Shown: piece after piece, positions 15,695 to 23,000 of the stretch | How the letters are laid out: each line of letters begins with the position of its first letter | How positions within the stretch are numbered: position 1 is the first letter of the stretch | Source of the DNA: Pseudomonadota bacterium | Lineage (GTDB): Bacteria; Pseudomonadota; Alphaproteobacteria; Sphingomonadales; Sphingomonadaceae | Direction: 5' to 3' | NCBI GenBank assembly: GCA_018240865.1 | Contig: JAFEEY010000039.1 | Coordinates: 1 to 35,106, forward strand | Length of the DNA: 35,106 nucleotides | Made by a program: the position numbers and the translations under genes | Notes under the pieces: generated by a model | The model's database searches: none | Told to the model about the DNA's origin: nothing | Seen by the model: the letters and a program-made list of their open reading frames with translations, nothing else

Positions 15695-15719
15695 AATGGT
15701 GCCCAGGAGAGGACTCGAA
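15695..15719. repeat. Right attachment site within tRNA-Leu 3' end
   Basis: A 25-base copy matching 4629-4652 with one extra C. It covers the tRNA T-loop to the encoded CCA plus two bases beyond. Identity stops in the T-loop (CTCGAAC here, CTCGAAA at the left end), as expected when an integrase crosses over within the T-arm. Confidence 0.8.
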
Positions 15720-15783
15720 CCTCCACGCCCTTGCGAGCGCCAGCACCTGAAGCTGGTGCGTCTACCAATTCCGCCACCTGGGC
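15697..15783 (-). tRNA. tRNA-Leu(CAG)
   Basis: An 87-base type II tRNA read on the minus strand. The acceptor GCCCAGG pairs with CCTGGGC and CCA is encoded. The anticodon stem CCAGC/GCTGG encloses the loop TTCAGGT, giving anticodon CAG. A long variable arm and the T-arm GGTTCGAGTCC are present. It reads CUG codons. Its 3' end is the integration site of the island and is intact because the element restores it. Confidence 0.97.
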
Positions 15784-15880
15784 ACGGGGTAGGCGGCGCG
15801 CTTAGCGGCGGCTCCATGCCCTTGTCAACAAAGCATCGGCGCGCCAAAGGCCTGCCCAGCAATCGGAGCATGCAAGGATC

Positions 15881-16813
15881 ATGAAGGACGCGATCGTCAC
15901 GGTGTTCGGCGGCGGCGGATTCGCCGGTCGCTATGTGGTGCAGGCCTTGTTCGAGGCGGGCATGCGCGTGCGCATTGTCCAGCGCGATCCCAAAGCGGCC
16001 TTCTTTCTGCGCCGCGGCCGGGTCGGCCAGATCCAGTTCGTCGCTGCCGATGTGCGTGACAAGAAGGGTGTCGCCCGCGCGGTCTCCGGATCGCAGGCGG
16101 TGGTGAATCTGGTCGGCAGCTTCGCCGACATGGATGCGGTCCAGACCGAAGGCGCGCGCAATGTCGCCGAGGCTGCGGCCGCCGCCGGTGCCCGAGCGCT
16201 GGTGCATGTCTCGGCGATCGGCGCCGATCCCGAATCGCCGTCACGCTACGGCGCCAGCAAGGGGCGCGGCGAGGAAGCGGTCAGCGCCGCTTTCCCGGGC
16301 GCGACGATCCTGCGCCCCTCGATCCTGTTCGGGCGGGAAGATAATTTCACCAATCGCTTCGCGCGCATGCTGAAACTGCCGGTGGTGCCGGTCATCCGCG
16401 GCGCGACGCGGTTCCAGCCTGTCTTCGTCGGCGATCTCGCCGATGCCGTCGCGAAAGCGATCGAGGCTCCGCTGGCTTTTGGCGGCAAGACCTTCGAGAT
16501 CGCCGGCCCGGAACAGATTGGCATGGGCGATCTGCTGAAGCGGCTTGCCGGCTGGACCGGTGACAGTCCGCATTTCATCGACGTGCCAGACGCCGTGGCG
16601 GGCGCTCTCGCTCGCTTGACCGGCTGGGCACCGGGCGCGCCGATCACCTGGGACCAGTGGCTGATGCTGCAGCATGACAATGTCGCCAGAGCGGGTGCGC
16701 CAGGCCTCGATGCATTCGGCATCGCCGCCACCCCGATGGGCGCGATCGCGCCGAGCTGGCTGGTCCAGTATCGCAAGCAAGGCCGCTTCAGCGGCGTGAA
16801 GACGACCGCCTGA
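15881..16813 (+). CDS. NDUFA9-like NAD(P)-binding protein (complex I-associated, atypical SDR)
   Basis: 310 residues. A Rossmann fold starts at the N-terminus with the dinucleotide motif FGGGGFAGR (about residues 9-17). Further on are NLVGSFADMD, a YGASK motif (about 124-128, SDR-like Tyr-x3-Lys) and GATILRPSILFGREDNFTNR, the family hallmark. Alphaproteobacterial members resemble the NDUFA9 subunit of mitochondrial complex I; they probably bind NADPH and help assemble or stabilise the enzyme. The stop overlaps the start of uppP by one base (16813), so the genes are coupled. A general NmrA-like reductase is the alternative. An AAGGAT ribosome-binding site lies just before the ATG. Confidence 0.85.
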   Translation: MKDAIVTVFGGGGFAGRYVVQALFEAGMRVRIVQRDPKAAFFLRRGRVGQIQFVAADVRDKKGVARAVSGSQAVVNLVGSFADMDAVQTEGARNVAEAAAAAGARALVHVSAIGADPESPSRYGASKGRGEEAVSAAFPGATILRPSILFGREDNFTNRFARMLKLPVVPVIRGATRFQPVFVGDLADAVAKAIEAPLAFGGKTFEIAGPEQIGMGDLLKRLAGWTGDSPHFIDVPDAVAGALARLTGWAPGAPITWDQWLMLQHDNVARAGAPGLDAFGIAATPMGAIAPSWLVQYRKQGRFSGVKTTA

Positions 16814-17622
16814 TGCCGCTTCTGCTCACCGCCATCCTGCTCGGCATTGTCGAGGGATTGACCGAGTTCCTGCCGGTATCCTCGACCGGCCACCTGATCC
16901 TCGCGTCCGAACTGCTCGGCTACAAAGCGGAGACCTGGGCGGCCTTCAACGTCATCATTCAGCTGGGCGCGATCCTGGCTGTGATCGTGCTTTACTGGCG
17001 AACCTTCTGGGCAGTCGCCACGGGCCTGTTCCAGCGGGAAGCGACGTCATTCCGCTTCGTCGGCAACCTGCTGCTCGCCTTCCTGCCGGCGGCAGCGCTG
17101 GGCCTGGTGCTGCACAAATATATCGAAGCGTTGCTTGGCAATGCCGAAGTGGTCGCCGTGGCGCTAATTCTGGGCGGCATCGCGATTCTCGTGATTGAGG
17201 CGTTGGTGAAGCAACCGACCGTCAGGCCCGGCGTCGCCGCCATGCCCTGGACGCGCGCCCTGGGCATCGGCATCGTCCAGTGCCTGGCGATGATCCCGGG
17301 CGTCAGCCGCTCCGGCGCGACGATCATGGGCGCGCTGGCGCTGGGCGTGGAGCGGCGCACCGCGGCGGAGTTCAGCTTCTTCCTTGCCGTCCCCACCATG
17401 CTCGGCGCGACGACGCTGGAAGTGGCGAAGAACCATGAAGCGCTCACGTCCGGCAGCGTCGATTGGGGGCTGATCGGCGTCGGCTTCGTCGTGTCCTTCC
17501 TGGTCGCGCTGGTCGTGATTCGCTGGTTCGTCGGTCTGATATCGCGGCGGGGATTCGCACCCTTTGCCTGGTATCGGATCGTGGCCGGGTCGATCGCATT
17601 GGTCTGGCTGCTGGCGAGATAG
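16813..17622 (+). CDS. uppP: Undecaprenyl-diphosphatase UppP (BacA)
   Basis: 269 residues with about eight hydrophobic segments. It converts undecaprenyl diphosphate to the monophosphate at the inner membrane, recycling the lipid carrier for peptidoglycan; overproduction gives bacitracin resistance. Both signature regions are intact: EGLTEFLPVSSTGHLIL (about residues 14-30), with the catalytic Glu and Ser residues, and PGVSRSGATIMGALALG (about 160-176), with the conserved Arg. Length is normal. The start overlaps the preceding stop as TGATG. Confidence 0.96.
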   Translation: MPLLLTAILLGIVEGLTEFLPVSSTGHLILASELLGYKAETWAAFNVIIQLGAILAVIVLYWRTFWAVATGLFQREATSFRFVGNLLLAFLPAAALGLVLHKYIEALLGNAEVVAVALILGGIAILVIEALVKQPTVRPGVAAMPWTRALGIGIVQCLAMIPGVSRSGATIMGALALGVERRTAAEFSFFLAVPTMLGATTLEVAKNHEALTSGSVDWGLIGVGFVVSFLVALVVIRWFVGLISRRGFAPFAWYRIVAGSIALVWLLAR

Positions 17623-17781
17623 GTCCATTAACGGACATAAAATTGCAGATGACTCAGCTGGATTTTCCTTATTTTCCAAAATCGGCAATAGAATAAGGTC
17701 ATCTCTGCTGTCATAACTGCGAATTTCCGCGTGACTCGCCTCGGCCGGGTGTGGATAAGCCGCGCCTGACAGGAGGCGCGC
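17623..17781 (+). promoter_or_regulatory. Leader/promoter region of the glutamate synthase operon
   Basis: The stretch is AT-richer than its surroundings. It holds an inverted pair CCTTATT (17667-17673) and AATAAGG (17692-17698), directly flanked on the right by GTCATCT (17698-17704), which matches AGATGAC at 17647-17653. These could fold into a branched leader or serve as operator halves. An AGGAGG ribosome-binding site lies 7 bases before the ATG at 17782. I do not recognise a known regulator site. Confidence 0.35.
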
Positions 17782-19368
17782 ATGGCTAAAGAGCCGATGC
17801 TGAAATTCGTGGGAACCGGGCAATCCTATCCGTCCAAGCGGGCGGCGGAGTTGCGCGCCGAGGATTTTCGCGAGATCGCCGACCGCTACGCCGCGCCCGA
17901 TGCGGAAGCGCAGGCCAGCCGCTGCTCGCAATGCGGCGTACCCTATTGCTCGGTCCATTGCCCGCTGCACAATCACATCCCGGACTGGCTGCGCCTGACC
18001 GCCGAAGGGCGGCTGCGCGAGGCCTATGAGCTGTCCAACGCGACCTCGACCATGCCGGAAATCTGCGGCCGCATCTGCCCGCAGGACCGTTTGTGCGAAG
18101 GCAATTGCGTGATCGAATTCTCCGGTCACGGCGCGGTGACGATCGGATCGGTCGAGAAATACATCACCGACACTGCCTGGGCGGAAGGCTGGGTCGAGCC
18201 GCTCAGGCCCGGACGGGCGCTTGGGGCATCGGTCGGCGTGATCGGCGCCGGGCCGGCGGGGTTGACGGCGGCCGAATATCTGCGCGTGGCCGGCTATGAG
18301 GTGCATGTCTATGACCGGCACGACCGCGCGGGCGGGCTGCTGACTTATGGCATCCCCGGCTTCAAGCTGGAAAAGGGCGTGGTAATGCGCCGCGTCGCGC
18401 GGCTGGAGGAAGGCGGCATCGTCTTCCATCTGGGGGCGGACGTGGGCGGCGCCCTGCTCTTCGCCGAGCTGCGCGCGCGCCACGACGCGCTGCTGGTCGC
18501 GACCGGGGTTTACAAGCCGCGGGGGATCAGGGTGCCGATTTTCCGTCCTCCCTTTAGAGGGGAGGTGGCCGGCGAAGCCGGACGGAGGGGTGTCACCGGC
18601 GGAGAATGGAACTCGAGCGCTGACACCCCTCCACCACCGCTTCGCGGCGGTCCCCCTCCCCTTCCAGGGGAGGATGTGCACGGCATCGTCGAGGCGCTCG
18701 ATTATCTGATCGCGTCCAACCGCAAGGGCTTTGGCGATGTCGTGCCCGCCTTCGACAATGGGGTGCTGAATGCAGAGGGCAAGCATGTCGTCGTGATCGG
18801 CGGCGGCGACACCGCGATGGACTGCGTGCGCACCGCCATCCGCCAGGGCGCGGCCTCCGTGAAGTGCCTCTACCGCCGCGACCGCGCCAACATGCCCGGA
18901 TCGCAGCGCGAAGTCGCCAACGCGGAAGAGGAAGGCGTCGAGTTCATCTGGCTCTCCGCGCCCGAAGCGTTCGAGGCGGACGAAAGCGGTCAGGTGACGG
19001 CGGTGCGCGCGAGCCGGATGCGGCTGGGCGCGCCCGACGCCAGCGGCCGCCGTGCGCCGGAGCCCGAGCCGGACAGCGGCTTCCGCCTCGACGCCGATCT
19101 GGTCGTGAAGGCGCTGGGCTTCGACCCCGAAGACCTGCCCGCGCTGTTCAACACGCGCGAGCTCGGCGTGACTCGCTGGGGGACGCTGCGCATCGACCAT
19201 AAGAGCATGATGACCAGCTTGGACGGCGTGTTCGCTGCCGGCGACATCGTGCGCGGCGCCAGCCTCGTCGTCTGGGGCATCCGCGACGGGCGGGATGTTG
19301 CGGAAAAGATGCACGCCTGGCTGAAAGCGAAGACAATAGCCGAGGAGCTGGAAAGGGAAGCCGCATGA
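17782..19368 (+). CDS. gltD: Glutamate synthase (NADPH) small subunit, with in-frame palindromic insert
   Basis: 528 residues. GltD oxidises NADPH and feeds electrons through FAD and iron-sulphur clusters to GltB, which makes glutamate from glutamine and 2-oxoglutarate. The N-terminal Fe-S region is at about 45-115 (CSQCGVPYCSVHCPLHNH and CGRICPQDRLCEGNC). The FAD motif GVIGAGPAGLTAAEYL is at about 152-168 and the NADPH motif VVVIGGGDTAMDCVRTA at about 335-351. The C-terminal FAD part has GVFAAGDIVRGASLVVWGI. Residues 256-298 (PPFRGEVAGEAGRRGVTGGE and on) do not belong to the family and coincide with a palindromic element at 18547-18673; without them length is near the usual 480-485. The flanking sequence keeps its frame and no stop arises, so the enzyme is probably still made. 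The stop overlaps the next gene (ATGA, 19365-19368). Confidence 0.93.
   Translation: MAKEPMLKFVGTGQSYPSKRAAELRAEDFREIADRYAAPDAEAQASRCSQCGVPYCSVHCPLHNHIPDWLRLTAEGRLREAYELSNATSTMPEICGRICPQDRLCEGNCVIEFSGHGAVTIGSVEKYITDTAWAEGWVEPLRPGRALGASVGVIGAGPAGLTAAEYLRVAGYEVHVYDRHDRAGGLLTYGIPGFKLEKGVVMRRVARLEEGGIVFHLGADVGGALLFAELRARHDALLVATGVYKPRGIRVPIFRPPFRGEVAGEAGRRGVTGGEWNSSADTPPPPLRGGPPPLPGEDVHGIVEALDYLIASNRKGFGDVVPAFDNGVLNAEGKHVVVIGGGDTAMDCVRTAIRQGAASVKCLYRRDRANMPGSQREVANAEEEGVEFIWLSAPEAFEADESGQVTAVRASRMRLGAPDASGRRAPEPEPDSGFRLDADLVVKALGFDPEDLPALFNTRELGVTRWGTLRIDHKSMMTSLDGVFAAGDIVRGASLVVWGIRDGRDVAEKMHAWLKAKTIAEELEREAA
18547..18673 (+). repeat. Palindromic element inserted in frame in gltD
   Basis: 127 bases built as a set of nested hairpins. 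The terminal hairpins are CCTCCC/GGGGAGG (18547-18565) and CCTCCCC/GGGGAGG (18655-18673). Next inside are CCGGC/GCCGG (18569-18581) on the left and CCGC/GCGG (18637-18647) on the right. The central arms GGAGGGGTGTCA (18584-18595) and TGACACCCCTCC (18621-18632) are exactly complementary. Architecture matches the element at 30508-30613. It is translated as residues 256-298 of GltD. Confidence 0.85.
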
Positions 19369-20096
19369 AGACGTTCGCAATCGCTCTGGCACTTCTCGGC
19401 GCAACGCCGGCCTTGGCGCAAACCGAACCGACGCAGGCGCCGGTCACGGCCGTCGATCCGGCGCGACTGGCGGCCGCCAAACCCGTCGTTGATCGGCTGT
19501 TTCCCGCCGGCACCTACAAACGCATCATGAAATCGTCGCTCGACATGGTGGCGGGCAGCATTTCGACTTCGATGAAGAATCTGCCGCTTGAACAGATCGC
19601 GCGCATGGCGGGCGCGACCGAAAAGGACGCTGCCCGGTTCGCCAAGGTCGATGTCGAGCAGATCATGGCCATCTACGACCCGCATTGGCAGGAGCGAATG
19701 CAGCTCACCATGCGCGGCATGATGGATTCCATGGGTTCGATGATGGAGAGTTTCGAGCCGGATATGCGCGCCGCGCTCGCCCGGGCCTATGCTCAACGGT
19801 TCACAACGAATGAACTCGTCGATCTCGATCGCTATTTTTCGACGCCCACGGGCGCCAAATATGCCGAGCAGTCGATGATGATCTTCATGGACCCCGAGAT
19901 GGTCCAGGCCATGCAATCGATGATGCCGAAGATGATGCAGCATATGCCAGAAATCATGGCGAGCGCGCAAAAGGCAACAGCGAGCCTGCCGCCGCCGCGC
20001 CGCCTGCAGGATCTGTCGCCGGCCGAGCGCGATAAGCTCGGCAAATTGCTCGGCGTCGCCCCCGAAAAACTTCAGGATCCGAAGGGCCGGACGTGA
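19365..20096 (+). CDS. DUF2059-family exported protein
   Basis: 243 residues with a clean Sec signal peptide (1-19, ending PALAQ), so periplasmic. The DUF2059 region is at about 105-170 (MRAALARAYAQRFTTNELVD, then YFSTPTGAKYAEQS). The protein is strikingly rich in methionine: MRGMMDSMGSMMES at about 118-131 and MVQAMQSMMPKMMQHMPEIM at about 179-198. Function is unknown. It overlaps gltD upstream (ATGA) and gltB downstream (GTGA, 20093-20096), so the three genes are translationally coupled, although this protein is exported and the other two are cytoplasmic. Confidence 0.85.
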   Translation: MKTFAIALALLGATPALAQTEPTQAPVTAVDPARLAAAKPVVDRLFPAGTYKRIMKSSLDMVAGSISTSMKNLPLEQIARMAGATEKDAARFAKVDVEQIMAIYDPHWQERMQLTMRGMMDSMGSMMESFEPDMRAALARAYAQRFTTNELVDLDRYFSTPTGAKYAEQSMMIFMDPEMVQAMQSMMPKMMQHMPEIMASAQKATASLPPPRRLQDLSPAERDKLGKLLGVAPEKLQDPKGRT

Positions 20097-23000
20097 CCGA
20101 TCAACGCAACTATCTCGCCGAACATGGCATGTACCGTCCGGACCATGAGTCCGACGCTTGCGGCGTGGGCCTTGTCGCGGCGACCGATGGCGTCGCCTCC
20201 CGCCGTGTCGTCGCGTCCGCGATCGACGCGCTGAAGGCCGTTTGGCATCGCGGCGCCGTCGATGCGGACGGCAAGACCGGGGACGGCGCGGGCATTCATA
20301 TCGACCTTTCCACCCGCTTCTTCGACGAGGCGATCGAGGCATCCGGGCACAAGGTGCTGCCGAACCGGCTGGCGGTCGGCATGATCTTCCTGCCGCGCAC
20401 TGATCTGGCCGCGCAGGAAACGTGCAGGACGATCGTCGAATCCGAAGTGATCGACGCCGGCTACACCATCTATGGCTGGCGGCAGGTGCCGGTCGACGTT
20501 TCGGTGATCGGGCAGAAGGCGCAGGCGACGCGGCCCGAGATCGAGCAGATCATGATCGCCGGCCCGCTGCCCGACGAACAAAGCGCCGCCGAGTTCGAGA
20601 AGAACCTGTACCTCGTGCGCAGGCGCATCGAGAAGCAGGTGATCGCCGCGCAGATCGCCGGCTTCTACATCTGCTCGCTGTCGTGCCGGTCGATCATCTA
20701 CAAGGGGCTGTTCCTCGCGGAATCGTTGAGCCTCTTCTATCCGGACCTGCTGGACGACCGGTTCGAGAGCCGGGTCGCGATCTTCCATCAGCGTTATTCC
20801 ACCAACACCTTCCCGCAATGGTGGCTGGCCCAGCCATTCCGCTGCCTCGCCCATAATGGCGAGATCAACACGATCCGCGGCAACAAGAACTGGATGAAGA
20901 GCCACGAGATCAAGATGGCCTCGCTGGCGTTCGGCGACCAGTCCGAGGACATCAAGCCGGTGATCCCGGCGGGCGCGTCGGACACGGCGGCGCTGGACGC
21001 GGTGTTCGAGGCGATCTGCCGCTCCGGCCGCGACGCGCCCACCGCCAAGATCATGCTCGTCCCCGAAAGCTGGGGCGATATCGACCTGCCCTCGGACCAG
21101 AAGGCGATGTATTCCTATCTCGCGTCGGTGATGGAGCCGTGGGACGGGCCGGCGGCGCTGGCGATGACGGACGGCCGCTGGGCGGTGGCCGGTGTCGACC
21201 GCAACGCACTCCGCCCGCTGCGCTACACCCAGACGCAGGACGGATTGCTGATCGTCGGCTCCGAGACCGGCATGGTCGTGGTTCCGGAATCGACAGTGAT
21301 CGCCAAGGGCCGGATGGGGCCGGGCGCGATGATCGCGGTCGATCTGGATGAAGGCCGGGTCTATGACGATGACGCGATCAAGGCGCGCATCGCGGCCGAG
21401 CATCCCTATGAAGAAATGATCGCGGGATTCCGCACGTTCGATGATCTGCCGCCGCTGGATCGTACCCCGGCGAAGGCCGGGGTCCAGCACTCCGCTCGGA
21501 ATGGACTTCGGCCTTCGCCGGAGCACAACGGAGCGTATCTCGACCGCGCCGCCCTCACTCGCCTCCAGGTCGCGGCGGGGCAGACGCTGGAAGATATGGA
21601 GCTGATCCTCAGCCCCATGGTGGAGGACGCCAAGGAAGCGGTCGGCTCGATGGGCGACGATACGCCGCTCGCCGTCATTTCCGACCGGCCGCGCAACCTC
21701 TCTCAATTCTTCCGGCAGAATTTCAGCCAGGTGACCAACCCGCCGATTGATTCCCTGCGCGAAACGCGGGTGATGTCGCTGAAGACGCGGTTCGGCAATC
21801 TCGCCAATATCCTCGACACCGCCGGGCAAAGCTCCAGCGTGCTGGCGCTCGACACGCCGGTGCTGAGCTGCAGCGACTGGGCGCGGCTGCAGGCGCATTT
21901 CGGCGCGCAGGCGGCGGAGATCGACTGCACCTACGCGGCCGGCGGCGGGCCGGAGCGTCTGCGTGAGGCGATCGCCCATATCCGGCTGGAAGCCGAGCGC
22001 GCCGTGCGCGAGGGCAAGACCGAGCTGTTCCTGACCGACGAAGCCATTGGCGAGGACCGGATCGGCATTCAGATGATCCTGGCGGCCGCCGCCGTCCATA
22101 CGCATCTGGTGCGCAAGGGGTTGCGCTCCTACGCCTCGGTCAATGTCCGTTCGGCCGAGTGCATGGACACGCATTATTTCGCGGTGCTGATCGGCGCCGG
22201 TGCGACGACGGTGAATGCCTGGCTGGCCGAGGCGTCGATTGCCGACCGCCATTCGCGCGGCCTGTTCGGCGACCGCAGCCTTGAGGACTGCGTCGCGCGC
22301 TACAAGAAAGCGATCGGCGACGGGTTGCTCAAGATCATGTCGAAGATGGGGATCGCGGTGATCTCCTCCTATCGCGGCGGCTATAATTTCGAGGCGGTGG
22401 GGATCAGCCGCGCGCTGGTGAACGACCTTTTCCCCGGCATGCCGGCCAAGATTTCGGGCGAGGGCTATGCCTCGCTCTACGTCAACGCCAGCGAACGGCA
22501 TCAGGCCGCGTTCGATCCGGCGGTTGCGACGCTGCCGATCGGCGCCTTCTACCGCCAGCGCCATGGCGGCGAGACCCACGCCTATTCCGCGCAGCTGATG
22601 CACCTGCTGCAGACCTCGGTCGGCACGGACAGCTATTCGACCTATCTCCAATTCTCGCGCGGGGTGCGCGACCTGCCGCCGGTCTATCTGCGCGACTTGC
22701 TGGAGTTCAATTACGCGCCTCAGCCGGTGCCGATCGACCAGGTCGAGGCGATCACCGAAATCCGCAAGCGCTTTGTGACCCCGGGCATGAGCCTCGGGGC
22801 GCTCTCGCCCGAAGCGCATGAGACGCTGGCGATCGCGATGAACCGGATCGGCGCCAAGGCCGTCTCCGGCGAGGGCGGCGAGGATCCCGAACGCTACCGC
22901 CCGCGCGCGAACGGCGACAATGCCAATTCGGTGATCAAACAGATCGCGTCGGGCCGGTTCGGCGTCACCGCCGAATATCTGGGCGCGTGCGAGGAGATCG

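Larger units (their letters stand above)
4629..15719. mobile_element. Integrative element in tRNA-Leu carrying a lasso-peptide uptake/linearisation module
   Basis: The boundaries are a direct repeat of the tRNA-Leu 3' end, at 4629-4652 (left) and 15695-15719 (right). The right copy is the end of the intact tRNA gene, and a P4-type tyrosine integrase (14292-15530) sits beside it; this is the usual layout of islands that use tRNA genes. Cargo from left to right: headless lasso cyclase, lasso isopeptidase, TonB-dependent receptor, FecR, FecI-type sigma, and a frameshifted gene of unknown function. Similar 12-base-spaced GATACCC repeats lie inside both ends. Length is about 11.1 kb. Mobility is not shown, since no excisionase or relaxase was seen. 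Border assignment is inference from the repeat. Confidence 0.78.

Noticed and set aside
17164..19404. Open frame of 746 codons antisense to uppP and gltD
   Set aside because: It crosses two well-supported genes and an intergenic region, has no domain and shows the composition of a shadow frame.
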